64,000 bases of DNA from Cytophagales bacterium (GCA_013298125.1 JAAFJP010000028.1:22475-86474), one strand, 5' to 3'. Shown: positions 50,635 through 60,806, numbered from the stretch's first letter. Notes: generated by a model from the sequence alone, not told the origin. Numbers and translations are program-made.

Positions 50635-53600
50635 ATGAGAAAACTCTTACTCATTATTTCCGTGCTATTCTTTGGGCTGGTGATACAGTCAAATGCCCAA
50701 GATAGACAAATCTCAGGAAAGGTAATATCTTCGGAAGATAGTTCACCTTTGCCTGGTGTTAGTATTGCCGTGAAGGGTACTTCACGAGGAACAACCACCG
50801 ATGCAAACGGTAATTACAAAATTAGTGTTGGCAGTGGTGCTTCATTAACATTTTCATTCGTAGGTTTTGAGAACAAAACAGTTGCGGTTGGCAATCAAAC
50901 CAGTATTAACGTAGCTCTTGGTGCTAATTCTTCGGAATTACAAGAAGTAGTGGTGACTACTGCACTCGGTATTCAACGCAATGCTGCCTCGTTAGGTTAT
51001 GGAGCAGCTACTGTAAAAGCCAATGAATTAACCCAAGCAAAAGCGTTGAATTTAGCAAGTGCTTTGCAAGGTAAGGTTTCTGGTCTTCAAATTAGTACGG
51101 TGAATAATGGTGTAAACCCAACAAGCCGTATTGTTTTGCGTGGTAACCGTTCATTGTTCGGTAACAACGAAGCCCTTGTAGTAATTGATGGTACTGTCGC
51201 ACCTTCAGACGCTCTTAATTATTTGAACCCAAATGATATTGAAGACGTAACGGTGTTGAAAGGTGCAAATGCAGCGGCTCTTTATGGGTCAGATGCTTCT
51301 AACGGTGCCTTGATTGTTACTACTAAGAAAGGTTCGGCAGGAGCTCCAAAGATTACAGTGTCACACACTACAAACTTTGAGAGTATTAGTTTTTTGCCTA
51401 AATTCCAAGAGCGTTTTGGAGGTGGTACAGAAAACTACAGTAGAGAGTATATTTCATTTGAAAATCAATCTTATGGACCTGAATATACTACTGGGGATGT
51501 TCCTGTAAATGGACATGGGATTCAAAAAGGTACGAGTGTGGATTTGGGTCTTCCTTTAGAAGACGGTTCTATCCAAAAAACATCTTACAGTAACAAAGCG
51601 AACTCTAAATTGAATGCTTTTGATGTAGGTATTACTACACAAAGTGCGGTTTCATTGTCTGTGGGAGACAAAGCAAGTACATTCTTTATGTCAGCTCAAC
51701 AAAACGAAACGAAAGCAATTGTCCCAGGTGATAAGAAAAGTCAAACAGCTCTTCGTATGAATGCTTCGCACGAATATGGTAAGTTTAAAGGTGCTTTCAA
51801 TGTAGGATATACTACTAATAATATTGACCAAACTGTGGCTCCTTATTATAACTTGATTATGAATACCCCAGGTCAAGTTCCGATTGATACTTACCGTGAT
51901 TGGAGAAACTTTAAAAATGCTGATGGGTCATTGAATTATGCAAACCCCAATAACTTCTTCAACGCTTATTTCTATTCTCCATATTTTGAAAAAGATACCA
52001 AGCGTCAGAATGTTAATAATGCTAACCTTTCAGGAAACGTTGAGGTCTCATACAAGGCTACTTCTTGGTTGAGCTTCTTGGGTCGTGTGGGTATTACTAA
52101 AAAAGATTATAACGGAAAAGTAACCAACGAAAAGTTCAGATACAGTGACTATGCTAAATCAGTAGGTGATTTTTCATTGTCAAGAAGTGGAGATTTGAAT
52201 GGTTCTGTTTTTGACTTTAATTATTCCGATACTCGTTTTAGTTCAGATTTCTTTTTGACCGTTGATAAGAAATTAGGTCCTATTCAAACTACTTTTATTG
52301 CGGGTATTAACAATAAAGAAACAACGCAAAAGTTCTTGAGTTCAAATGCCAGTGCTTTGGTTGTTCCAAATCTATACAATATCGCAAACCGTATTGGTGA
52401 GCCAAACGTATTGGAGTCAAATACTAAAAGTCGTTTAGTTGGTGCTTACGGAGATTTGACTTTGGGATACAACAATTTCTTGTTCCTTCACGTGTCAGGA
52501 CGTAATGACTGGTCTTCTTTGTTAGGAGTTGCTAATCGTTCATTCTTTTATCCAGGAGCTGACCTTTCATTTGTATTAACAGAGGGTATTCCTTCGATGA
52601 AAGAATTAGCATTCTTAGATTTTGCTAAGGTAAGATTGTCTGCTACTAAAGTGGGGGGATTAAATGTCAATCCTTATGCTTTACAAACAACTTTTGGAAC
52701 GGCAAACTTTGGTAGTAGTTTCGGATTTCCTTACGGAAGTTTAGCTGGATTTACGGTAGGTAATAGATTGCCTGACCCAAATCTAAGCCCTGAATTTACA
52801 ACATCTTATGAAGTTGGAGGAGAATTTGGTTTCTTAAAAAATAGAGTAAACTTGGAGTTGGCTTATTACACCACTAAATCTACGGCACAAACTGTTCCTA
52901 TTTCTACTTCATCAGCAACAGGATATACAAGTGCTTTGATTAATGCAGGTACAGTAGAGAATACAGGAGTTGAAATTGATTTGAAAACCATTCCTATCAA
53001 ATTATCTAATGGTTTTACTTGGAATTTCAACGTAAACCTAAGTATTATAGATAATAAAGTAACTGAATTATACCAAGGAATTGATAAATTGAATTTGTCA
53101 AATGCTTATGGTTTAACAGGAGATGCATCATTGGGTCAGATATTTGCCCAAGTAGGATCTTCTTACCCATTATTGAAAGTATTTGCTTATAAGCGTGACC
53201 CAGCAGGTAGAGTAATTGTAAATGCTCAAACGGGTTATCCAAGTTTGGCTGCCGATTTAAAAGATGTTGGACAAACAAATGCAAAATACAGATTAGGTTT
53301 AACTACTGGTTTCAGATTCAAAGGTGTTAGTTTAAATGCAGTAGCTGAATATCGTGCTGGTAACTATATCTATCACGGTTCAGGAGCAACTTCTTGGTTT
53401 ACAGGATTAGGTTCTGCCACCGCAGCTTACGGACGTGAGCGTTTTGTATTCCCTAATTCAGTAATTGAGAATGCAGATGGGTCATTTACGCCAAATACTA
53501 CGGTAACAGTAAAAGACGGAGGTTTAGGAGCATGGGATAGCAACTTGCGTAATTTTGGCGAAAACTTTGTAACGAGTGCTGCTTTCTGGAAGTTGCGTGA

Positions 53601-53883
53601 ATTAGCCATCACTTATGAAATTCCAAAAGGTATTTTGTCTCAAACTAAGTTTATCAAAAGTGCGTCAATTGGTTTAGTAGGACGTAACTTGATAACCTTG
53701 TTGCCAAAAGAAAATATTTACACAGACCCTGAGTTCTCAAATTCTCAGAATGATAACGTAAGTAGTACAAACCTTGGAATTGGTGGGAATGCTCCTAACG
53801 CAGGTAATGCAGTAGGTTTGAACTCTGTGGCTCAAACACCACCTACTCGCACGTATGGTTTTACGATTAATTTAGGTTTCTAA
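50635..53883 (+). CDS. SusC/RagA-family TonB-linked outer-membrane protein
   Basis: 1082 residues. Signal peptide to SNAQ, then a carboxypeptidase-like regulatory domain (about 25-95: ISGKVISSEDSSPLPGVSI, GNYKISV), a TonB box-like LQEVVVTTALG, a plug (ALNLASALQGKVSGLQI, VIDGTVAPSDALNYLNPNDIEDVTVLKGANAAALYG) and a long barrel ending FTINLGF. It imports a ligand, usually an oligosaccharide or peptide, captured by the SusD partner. SusD follows after 47 bp. The ligand cannot be told. Confidence 0.95.
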   Translation: MRKLLLIISVLFFGLVIQSNAQDRQISGKVISSEDSSPLPGVSIAVKGTSRGTTTDANGNYKISVGSGASLTFSFVGFENKTVAVGNQTSINVALGANSSELQEVVVTTALGIQRNAASLGYGAATVKANELTQAKALNLASALQGKVSGLQISTVNNGVNPTSRIVLRGNRSLFGNNEALVVIDGTVAPSDALNYLNPNDIEDVTVLKGANAAALYGSDASNGALIVTTKKGSAGAPKITVSHTTNFESISFLPKFQERFGGGTENYSREYISFENQSYGPEYTTGDVPVNGHGIQKGTSVDLGLPLEDGSIQKTSYSNKANSKLNAFDVGITTQSAVSLSVGDKASTFFMSAQQNETKAIVPGDKKSQTALRMNASHEYGKFKGAFNVGYTTNNIDQTVAPYYNLIMNTPGQVPIDTYRDWRNFKNADGSLNYANPNNFFNAYFYSPYFEKDTKRQNVNNANLSGNVEVSYKATSWLSFLGRVGITKKDYNGKVTNEKFRYSDYAKSVGDFSLSRSGDLNGSVFDFNYSDTRFSSDFFLTVDKKLGPIQTTFIAGINNKETTQKFLSSNASALVVPNLYNIANRIGEPNVLESNTKSRLVGAYGDLTLGYNNFLFLHVSGRNDWSSLLGVANRSFFYPGADLSFVLTEGIPSMKELAFLDFAKVRLSATKVGGLNVNPYALQTTFGTANFGSSFGFPYGSLAGFTVGNRLPDPNLSPEFTTSYEVGGEFGFLKNRVNLELAYYTTKSTAQTVPISTSSATGYTSALINAGTVENTGVEIDLKTIPIKLSNGFTWNFNVNLSIIDNKVTELYQGIDKLNLSNAYGLTGDASLGQIFAQVGSSYPLLKVFAYKRDPAGRVIVNAQTGYPSLAADLKDVGQTNAKYRLGLTTGFRFKGVSLNAVAEYRAGNYIYHGSGATSWFTGLGSATAAYGRERFVFPNSVIENADGSFTPNTTVTVKDGGLGAWDSNLRNFGENFVTSAAFWKLRELAITYEIPKGILSQTKFIKSASIGLVGRNLITLLPKENIYTDPEFSNSQNDNVSSTNLGIGGNAPNAGNAVGLNSVAQTPPTRTYGFTINLGF

Positions 53884-53930
53884 ATATTGACAAAATCACA
53901 AAGGTTTAACATTAAAAAAAGACATAGAAA

Positions 53931-55397
53931 ATGAAACTAAAAATATATTTAATGCTTACAGCGAGTGCCTTATTTTTGGGTAGCTGTACGGGGGATTATC
54001 TCAACATTAACGATAACCCCAACCAAGCAGTTGCGGCAACACCCGAATTGGTATTGTCTCACGCTTTAAACAATTCAGCAGGAAGAACTACTGAGAATCA
54101 AATTGGAAACTTTTTCGGAGGGTATTGGGCTCCATCTGGCACTTACTCAGGGTTTACCGCTGAACGTCAGTATGATTATAATGCTACCTTTGGTACTACT
54201 GTGTGGAGTGGATGCTACGATAACTTGAATGACTATCAATACATCGTAGATAAAGCTACTGCTCAAAAATGGAGTGCTGTATCAGGAATTGGAAAAGTAA
54301 TGCAAGCCTATAATTTCCAGATTTTAGTGGATGTTTATGGAAACGTACCCTATACAGACGCTTTGAAAGGAACAACGGTAATTCGCCCAAAATACGATGA
54401 TGCACAAGCAATTTATGATAATTTAGTAAAAACCTTGGATGCTGCCTCAACAGATTTGAAAGTGGCTATCTCAGGAACAAATCCAAGCCCAGGAGCTCAG
54501 GACATTGTCTTTAAGGGAGATTTAAACAAATGGAGAAGATTTGCCAATACTTTGCGTTTAAGACTCTTGATGCGTCAAACCAACATTTCTGGTAAAGATT
54601 TGAAAGGAGAAATAGCTAAAATTACTGCAGAAGGTGCTGGTTTCTTAAAAGCAGGTGAAACCGTAGGTTCGACACCTGGCTATTTGAAATCAACAGGCTT
54701 ACAGAATCCATTTTGGGAGGCTTATGTGGCTAATGCCGCTGGTTCAGAGGCTGCCAATAAAGCGGCGTATGTATGTTCAGATTTCTTTATCAGAACTATT
54801 CAAGATGATTTGAAAGATCCAAGACTACCACGTTTGGCAGCTAAAAATAATGCTGGGATTTATGCGGGTGTACCTCTTGGAGATGGTAATGATGCCAATC
54901 TTTTTCCTAAGCGTTCATGGTTTGGTCCAGCAATTATTAAGTCATTTGACCAACCTATGATTTTAATGACGGCAGCGGAGTCATTGTTTTTACAAGCGGA
55001 GGCTGCACAAAGAGGTTATATTACGGGTGATGCTAAGGCTTTATACGAAGCAGGAGTTTCAGAAGCATTTACAGCGGCTGGTTTAACAGCAGCCAATGCA
55101 ACGGCTTATTTAGCAACAAGTACAAGTAATGTTTCATGGAGTGCATCAACGGATAAAATTGAAGCAATTATTACGCAGAAATGGATTGCTATGTTTAGTA
55201 TGACTGGTTTAGAAGCATGGAGTGAGTTCCGTAGAACAGGCTTTCCAAAAGTTCCATTGGCTACGAGAGCTATTCAACAAAAAGCCCCAGCACGTTTATT
55301 TTATCCAACATCTGAAATTGCAACCAACTCAGAGAACGTAGCAGCTCAAAATGTAACAAGCCAATTTGATAATAAAATCTTCTGGGCTAAGAAATAA
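53931..55397 (+). CDS. SusD/RagB-like nutrient-binding lipoprotein
   Basis: 488 residues. Lipobox FLGSC (Cys19), then DYLNINDNPNQ, typical of the SusD-like_2 group. The helical TPR-like core is visible (RFANTLRLRLLMRQTNISG; MTAAESLFLQAEAAQRGYITGDAKALYEAGV). It sits on the outer membrane as a lid over SusC. The downstream DUF1735 gene completes a common three-gene set. Confidence 0.93.
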   Translation: MKLKIYLMLTASALFLGSCTGDYLNINDNPNQAVAATPELVLSHALNNSAGRTTENQIGNFFGGYWAPSGTYSGFTAERQYDYNATFGTTVWSGCYDNLNDYQYIVDKATAQKWSAVSGIGKVMQAYNFQILVDVYGNVPYTDALKGTTVIRPKYDDAQAIYDNLVKTLDAASTDLKVAISGTNPSPGAQDIVFKGDLNKWRRFANTLRLRLLMRQTNISGKDLKGEIAKITAEGAGFLKAGETVGSTPGYLKSTGLQNPFWEAYVANAAGSEAANKAAYVCSDFFIRTIQDDLKDPRLPRLAAKNNAGIYAGVPLGDGNDANLFPKRSWFGPAIIKSFDQPMILMTAAESLFLQAEAAQRGYITGDAKALYEAGVSEAFTAAGLTAANATAYLATSTSNVSWSASTDKIEAIITQKWIAMFSMTGLEAWSEFRRTGFPKVPLATRAIQQKAPARLFYPTSEIATNSENVAAQNVTSQFDNKIFWAKK

Positions 55398-55501
55398 TAT
55401 AACTAATCGGGCGGCGTACCGCTTGAAAATTTGAAAATTTTTAATTTGGAAATATGTCAAATTAAAAATCACAAAAATTCGTAATTATAAATATTAAAAA
55501 A

Positions 55502-56350
55502 ATGAAAAGAATCATAAAATCAGGTCTGATATTATTTGCTTCGGTTATCGGACTTAGCTCTTGTTTAGAAGACAAAGGCTATACTGATATCGTAAACGGT
55601 GTAGGAAGTCAAAATTCTTATGTAAGTTTCTTTGGAAACGAATCATCTCTACGTCCTGTTATCTTAGAAGCAACAGATAAGCCCAAGTACGACACTTTGG
55701 TAGTGAGTTTTGCTTCGTCAACTCCACAAACACAAGATGTTACAGTTACAGTGGATTTTGATGCAGCAGCAATAGCAGCTTATAACAATAGTAATAAAGC
55801 TTCTTTTAGTACCATTCCAACATCAGCATTCAATATTATTAACAAAAGTGTGGTAATTAAAGCTGGTAAAAGAGAAGCGAAAATTGCATATAGCTTGGTA
55901 GGTAAGACTTTAGCAAAATGTGAAAGTTTTTTATTACCAATAGCTATCAAAACAACCTCGGTAGGAGTTGTAGCAGGAAATTACTCAACAGCTTATATCA
56001 GTGCTATTGTTCCAGAAAACCCTTTTGCGGGTTCATATCAAGCAACAGGTATTTTTACTCATCCCGTAAATGGACCAAGAGACATTAATGAAGCAAAGAC
56101 ACTTTCAACTGTCGATTGTAGTACAGTAGAAACAAACTTCGCTGATTTAGGTGGTTCTGGATGGAAGATGTGGTTGAAAATTAATGCTGATAAAACAGTT
56201 ACTCTCATTCCTAAAGGAAATGCAAATACAGCAACTGTACAATCAGGGGTTAATATTTATGACCCTGCCAAAAAACAATATATTTTAAATTACTCATATC
56301 CAGCCGCTACTGGTGACCGTATAATCACTGAGAAAATTACAATAAAGTAA
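55502..56350 (+). CDS. DUF1735-type lipoprotein
   Basis: 282 residues. Lipobox LSSC (Cys21). The first domain (about 60-165: VSFASSTPQTQDVTVTVDFDAAAIAAYNN, FSTIPTSAFNIINKSVVIKAGKREAKIAYSLVGKTLAK) is DUF1735 (BT_3987-like N-terminal domain), an immunoglobulin-like surface module. The second part is beta-rich. It is likely a surface binding protein of the SusCD unit and is followed by a strong terminator, which ends the operon. Confidence 0.85.
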   Translation: MKRIIKSGLILFASVIGLSSCLEDKGYTDIVNGVGSQNSYVSFFGNESSLRPVILEATDKPKYDTLVVSFASSTPQTQDVTVTVDFDAAAIAAYNNSNKASFSTIPTSAFNIINKSVVIKAGKREAKIAYSLVGKTLAKCESFLLPIAIKTTSVGVVAGNYSTAYISAIVPENPFAGSYQATGIFTHPVNGPRDINEAKTLSTVDCSTVETNFADLGGSGWKMWLKINADKTVTLIPKGNANTATVQSGVNIYDPAKKQYILNYSYPAATGDRIITEKITIK

Positions 56351-56362
56351 TTTTTCTTTCTC

Positions 56363-56400
56363 AACAAAAAAGGCTCATCGAAAGACGAGCCTTTTTTGTT
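56363..56400. terminator. Intrinsic terminator ending the susCD unit
   Basis: Stem AAAAAAGGCTC / GAGCCTTTTTT with a GAAA-type loop region (ATCGAAAGAC), flanked by complementary AAC and GTT. It is 13 bases past the DUF1735 stop. Confidence 0.92.
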
Positions 56401-56450
56401 GTTTAATCCTCAGAATTCACTATTTTTATCGAATAAATACCATCAACAAA

Positions 56451-58145
56451 ATGACCAAATCAAATACCTACGATGCTATCGTGATTGGCTCTGGAATTAG
56501 TGGAGGATTCGCCGCCAAAGAATTGTGTGAGGCGGGCTTACGTACGCTCGTACTCGAACGGGGGCGTGATGTCAAGCACGTGCAGGATTACCCAACTGCC
56601 ATGACTGACCCTTGGGATTTGTCTCATCGTGGAAGAATTCCTTTGGCAGAAATTACTGAAAATCCCATCGTGAAGCGTTGTTATGCCTATGATGAAGCCA
56701 CACAGCATTTTTTCGTAAAAGATAAGGAACATCCTTACGTCCAAGAAAAGCCTTATGACTGGATTCGGGGTTATCAGGTCGGTGGTAAATCGTTGATTTG
56801 GGCGAGACAAACTCAGCGTTGGAGCGACTACGAATTTGAAGCTCCTGCCCGTGATGGCTTTGCGGTTGATTGGGCGATTCGTTACAAAGATATTGCTCCG
56901 TGGTATAGCAAAGTAGAAAAATTTGTGGGAATTTCTGGTAATAAAGATGGTATAAAAAGTCTGCCCGATGGAGAATTTTTACCACCTTGGGAATTGAATT
57001 GTTTGGAAAAACACATTCAAAAATCGGTCAAAGAAAGCTATGCTGACCGTCAAGTAATTATCGGGCGATGTGCTCATTTAACCAAACCTAATGCCATTCA
57101 TTTAGCCCAAGGTCGTGGGCAATGTCAGGCACGACATTTGTGTTATCGTGGGTGTCCGTATGGAGGATATTTTAGTTCAAATTCTTCTACGCTTCCGTGG
57201 GCGGCAAAGACGGGTAAATTGACCCTCAGACCGCATTCTGTTGTACATTCGATTATTTATGATGAACAAAAAGGCAAGGCAAAAGGGGTACGAGTAGTTG
57301 ATTCGGAGACGAAGGAAGTGATGGAATATTACGCTAAAATCATCTTCGTAAATGCCTCTACGTTGAACTCAAATTTGATATTATTGAACTCAAAATCAAA
57401 CCGTTTTCCGAATGGTTTGGGTAATGATAATGAACTTTTGGGGCGTTATGTAGCTTTCCATAATTACAGGGGTTCGGGTAGTGCAACCTATGAAGGTTTT
57501 GAAGACCAATATTACTCGGGCAGACGACCTACTACGGCTTTTATGCCTTCTTTTCGCAACGTCCAAAAACAAGAAATGGACTTTCAACGGGGCTACATGG
57601 TGGCATTTGCAGCCGCTCGTGAGGGTTGGCATCAAGATATGGGAACGCCTACTTTTGGAACGGAGTACAAAGCCAAGATAACACAACCTGGGCAATGGGG
57701 AGTGTTTATTATGATGCAAGGCGAGACAGTCCCACGCCATGAAAACCACGTTCGATTAAGCCCAGATTTGAAAGATGCTTGGGGAATTCCGCAATTGGTT
57801 ACGTCGATTGGTTACGAAGAAAATGACGTAAAAATGATAAAGGATTTTCACAATCAGGCAACGGAAATGTTGGAAAAGGCGGGTTGTAAGAACGTACAAA
57901 TGTCGGACAGTCACCAAAATCCTGGCTTAGATATTCACGAAATGGGTGGTGTAAGGATGGGTAAAGACCCTAAAACGTCGTTACTGAATAGTTTTAATCA
58001 ATTGCACGCTTGCAAAAATGTCTTTGTAACTGATGGAGCGTGTATGAACTCCGTTGGGAATCAAAATCCATCCTTAACTTTCATGGCATTGACGGCGAGA
58101 GCGGTTAATCATGCGGTGGGGGAAATGAGGAGGAAGAATTTGTAA
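56451..58145 (+). CDS. GMC-family FAD oxidoreductase
   Basis: 564 residues. N-terminal FAD site DAIVIGSGISGGFAAKELCEAGLRTLVLERG (8-38). The active-site region DIHEMGGVRMGKDP has His in the expected place and NQNPSLTFMALTARAVNH carries the expected Asn and the C-terminal FAD contact. There is no Tat or Sec signal. Family members oxidise alcohols or sugars. It is followed by an MBL-fold gene 81 bp away, across a word-repeat stem-loop. Confidence 0.9.
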   Translation: MTKSNTYDAIVIGSGISGGFAAKELCEAGLRTLVLERGRDVKHVQDYPTAMTDPWDLSHRGRIPLAEITENPIVKRCYAYDEATQHFFVKDKEHPYVQEKPYDWIRGYQVGGKSLIWARQTQRWSDYEFEAPARDGFAVDWAIRYKDIAPWYSKVEKFVGISGNKDGIKSLPDGEFLPPWELNCLEKHIQKSVKESYADRQVIIGRCAHLTKPNAIHLAQGRGQCQARHLCYRGCPYGGYFSSNSSTLPWAAKTGKLTLRPHSVVHSIIYDEQKGKAKGVRVVDSETKEVMEYYAKIIFVNASTLNSNLILLNSKSNRFPNGLGNDNELLGRYVAFHNYRGSGSATYEGFEDQYYSGRRPTTAFMPSFRNVQKQEMDFQRGYMVAFAAAREGWHQDMGTPTFGTEYKAKITQPGQWGVFIMMQGETVPRHENHVRLSPDLKDAWGIPQLVTSIGYEENDVKMIKDFHNQATEMLEKAGCKNVQMSDSHQNPGLDIHEMGGVRMGKDPKTSLLNSFNQLHACKNVFVTDGACMNSVGNQNPSLTFMALTARAVNHAVGEMRRKNL

Positions 58146-58154
58146 ATAAAAAAA

Positions 58155-58216
58155 TACCACAAAGGCACAAAGAAACACAAAGAAAAAAACTTTGTTCTCT
58201 TTGTTTCTTTGTGGTA
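58155..58216. repeat. Word-repeat stem-loop (CACAAAG words)
   Basis: TACCACAAAG, GCACAAAGAAACACAAAG on the left; CTTTGTTTCTTTGTGGTA on the right. The inner ACAAAG words repeat three times on each side. It lies between the GMC and MBL genes, 9 bases past the GMC stop. Confidence 0.75.
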
Positions 58217-58226
58217 AAATAATTTT

Positions 58227-59351
58227 ATGTTAAAATCTCGTAGAAAATTTATCAAAAATACCATCACCATCACCGCTGTCTCTACCGTTGGCGGAGGAAT
58301 TGTTTTGTCTCAAAAAAGAACTATGAAAAGTATCACTCAAAATCCTGATTTAGAGACGATTTGGAAAGACTGGAAAGGTAATCCTTTGGATGCTGAGGGG
58401 CGTTTTCTGAACATGGATATTGTAGGTTACGAGAAGGCTTCGTTTAGTAATGTTCTGAAATGGCAAACTTCTAAAAATCAATACAAAGACCGCAAGGACA
58501 ACGAAGTGCAAGGCACGGAGGTTGTGAAGGATGATTCGTTTTTAAATAGTAAAGAGGATATGGTAGTGATGTTGGGTCATGCTACGGTGTTTATTCGTTT
58601 GGCTGGCAAACAGATTCTCATTGACCCGCTTTTGGGAAATGTCCCCGTGCCATACCTTGAATTTATGCCTTCGAGTAAACGCTTTTCTGCCTTCCCGATT
58701 GACCCCAAAAAGTTGACAAATCTTGATTATATCCTCATCTCACACTCGCATTACGACCATTGTGACAAGGGTAGCCTGAAGACTTTACAAAAACAAAATC
58801 CCAATGCAAAAGTCTTGACGGGCTTACGAATGAAGGCACTTATGCAAGACTGGATGCCAAATCACAAAATCCAAGAGGCGGGTTGGTTTCAGAAATATAT
58901 TACCGATGACAAAATTGAAATCGTATTTGTACCCTCGTGCCATTGGTCAAATCGTGGAATGAATGATGCCAACGAAACACTCTGGGGTGGATTTATCTTG
59001 AAATCAGCGACAAAGACAATATACTTCGGTGGAGATTCTGGTTATGGAAACGGAACGCATTTCAAGAAGATAGGAGAGTTATTCCCAAATATCGACCTTG
59101 CCATGATTGGGGCAGGAGCATTTGCACCTACTTGGTTTATGAAATACAATCATCAAGAACCAAAAGATACCGTTCGTGCTTTTCACGATTGTAAGGCAAA
59201 AAGGCTCATTCCATTTCATTTTGGCACTTTTGATTTATCAGATGAACCGTTGAATGAGCCAGCATTGGTTTTACAGCAATTACAAAAAGAGAAGAAAATA
59301 GGGGCGGATGAATTAAAGATAGTGAAGTTTGGGGAGGTGGTGAAAGTTTAA
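58227..59351 (+). CDS. MBL-fold metallo-hydrolase (NAPE-PLD/UlaG-like) with Tat-like signal
   Basis: 374 residues. SRRKFIKNTITITAVSTVGGGIVLSQ (from residue 4) is a twin-arginine-type signal. The metal motif HSHYDHCD is at 173-180 (H-x-H-x-D-H), with VPSCHW (third His), IYFGGDSGYG (Asp) and LIPFHFGTF (last His) following. This set is the NAPE-PLD/UlaG branch of metallo-beta-lactamase-fold enzymes, which cleave phosphodiesters or lactones. Substrate unknown. Downstream of the GMC gene on the same strand. Confidence 0.9.
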   Translation: MLKSRRKFIKNTITITAVSTVGGGIVLSQKRTMKSITQNPDLETIWKDWKGNPLDAEGRFLNMDIVGYEKASFSNVLKWQTSKNQYKDRKDNEVQGTEVVKDDSFLNSKEDMVVMLGHATVFIRLAGKQILIDPLLGNVPVPYLEFMPSSKRFSAFPIDPKKLTNLDYILISHSHYDHCDKGSLKTLQKQNPNAKVLTGLRMKALMQDWMPNHKIQEAGWFQKYITDDKIEIVFVPSCHWSNRGMNDANETLWGGFILKSATKTIYFGGDSGYGNGTHFKKIGELFPNIDLAMIGAGAFAPTWFMKYNHQEPKDTVRAFHDCKAKRLIPFHFGTFDLSDEPLNEPALVLQQLQKEKKIGADELKIVKFGEVVKV

Positions 59352-59414
59352 TATTTCCATGCAACCATTACCCAAAATATCACGTCTATACTTACAAACC
59401 AAAACATCAAGGTC

Positions 59415-60005
59415 ATGAAATCTTCTATAAAAATTCTATTCACACTATTTTTCTTCTTTATCAATTTTGTTGGGTGCGAACGTCCTTGTGGTTCAGTTAA
59501 TCCCTTACCTTTTTTTAATATTGAAGGTATAAGTTATGTAAATAATCTGAAAGCATCTGGACATTCAACCACTGCAAATGAAGAAGTAAATATCAAAGAT
59601 TACCAATTAGCCATAATACTAAATGTATCATATTACGCTTCATTAAAAAATAATGGATATAATTCTTTTGCATGTAGTCCGCTCGAATATGGCTATAAAG
59701 GAACTACTGAAAAAATTGATTACCTTAAAATAACAGCTGATAAAGCATTTGATGACAAACACGAAGCAAATACTTCATTAAATGATTTAGTAAGAATTTA
59801 TGATTTTGGTTTAGGACAAAAAGGTTCTACTCAGACTCTTGATCAATATTTTAAAAGCATATTATTTTCTCCACAGGGTTATGGCTTATCACTTACTTTC
59901 GCTACCCCACCCTCAAAAAAACAAAGCCTAACTTTCACAGTAGAATATGCTTTAACTAATGGTGAAAAATATACGGCTAAAACACTTCCTGTTGTAATTT
60001 ATTGA
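59415..60005 (+). CDS. Lipoprotein, unknown
   Basis: 196 residues with lipobox FVGC (Cys21) followed by CGSVNPLPFFNIEGISYVNN. The mature part is beta-rich, with KQSLTFTVEYALTNGEKYTAKTLPVVIY at the end. It is somewhat like the DUF5034 lipoproteins of Bacteroidetes, but this is not certain. It lies 63 bases after the MBL gene and may be the end of that unit. Confidence 0.65.
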   Translation: MKSSIKILFTLFFFFINFVGCERPCGSVNPLPFFNIEGISYVNNLKASGHSTTANEEVNIKDYQLAIILNVSYYASLKNNGYNSFACSPLEYGYKGTTEKIDYLKITADKAFDDKHEANTSLNDLVRIYDFGLGQKGSTQTLDQYFKSILFSPQGYGLSLTFATPPSKKQSLTFTVEYALTNGEKYTAKTLPVVIY

Positions 60006-60189
60006 CTTTTTTCTTCTCTACAAAATCATCTCCCTTCTCGAATATAATCCAGCGATACACGTTAAAAAAACATTAAAATACTTTTCAATTCTAAAAAAAG
60101 TTATACCTTTACAAGTAAATAAGCACAGTGTTCTATAAAAAGTGCAAATTTGTTTAACATTATTAAAAAAACCGTTAAACACGCTTCTG

Positions 60190-60543
60190 ATGAATAAATT
60201 GAAAAACATATTCATTTTACTGATTACGCTATTGTCAATCAATGGTGTGGTGGTGGATAATGTGTCGCTCAATGAAATTAATAAAAAATCAGAATTTAAA
60301 GCAACTCAAAAGTTCCATCATGTTTCTGTTGATAGTTTTGTAGAAGATACTTCATCCAACGAAGACTTCGACCTCGAAGAAGATACTGACGATACGGATG
60401 ATGATGATTTTTTGGAAACAATATCTTCAAAGAATCATTTAATTGTCAGAAAATTATATCAAAATCATTCCTTTTTTTATTCTCATTCCCATCAATCTGT
60501 AAAGCGATTTATCCTTTACTGTTCCCTCAAATTACACTGTTAA
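60190..60543 (+). CDS. Small exported acidic protein, unknown
   Basis: 117 residues from the ATG at 60190 (MNKLKNIFILLITLLSINGVVV). One N-terminal hydrophobic segment is followed by an acidic run (EDFDLEEDTDDTDDDDFLE, about 58-76) and a His/aromatic-rich tail (NHSFFYSHSHQSVKRF). The acidic and His parts could bind metal. It lies upstream of the RND efflux adaptor gene, 263 bp away. No family is recognised. Confidence 0.6.
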   Translation: MNKLKNIFILLITLLSINGVVVDNVSLNEINKKSEFKATQKFHHVSVDSFVEDTSSNEDFDLEEDTDDTDDDDFLETISSKNHLIVRKLYQNHSFFYSHSHQSVKRFILYCSLKLHC

Positions 60544-60806
60544 TTTCCCTTTTCTTATCGGAATCTAAGTTCCCGAATTTTATTTCGTAGAATTCTCGTG
60601 CGTTACTGCATTGAGACAACGCTATCCGTAATCAAAAAAACTGGTTCTCTGCGGAGAAATCTGTCAGTATGACATTTTGCAATCTTCTGATTTACAGATA
60701 GATACAAAGGATATTTTGAATTCCCCAAAACAAAATCGTTAAAGTCTAATACTATATTTCCAGAAAATAAAGTATTCATAATTCTTTTCAAAAAACTAAT
60801 TAACAC

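Noticed and set aside
60603..60806. A 67-residue minus-strand ORF in front of the adaptor gene
   Set aside because: It lies in the promoter region of the adaptor, divergent and without domain or signal peptide; coding status is not supported.
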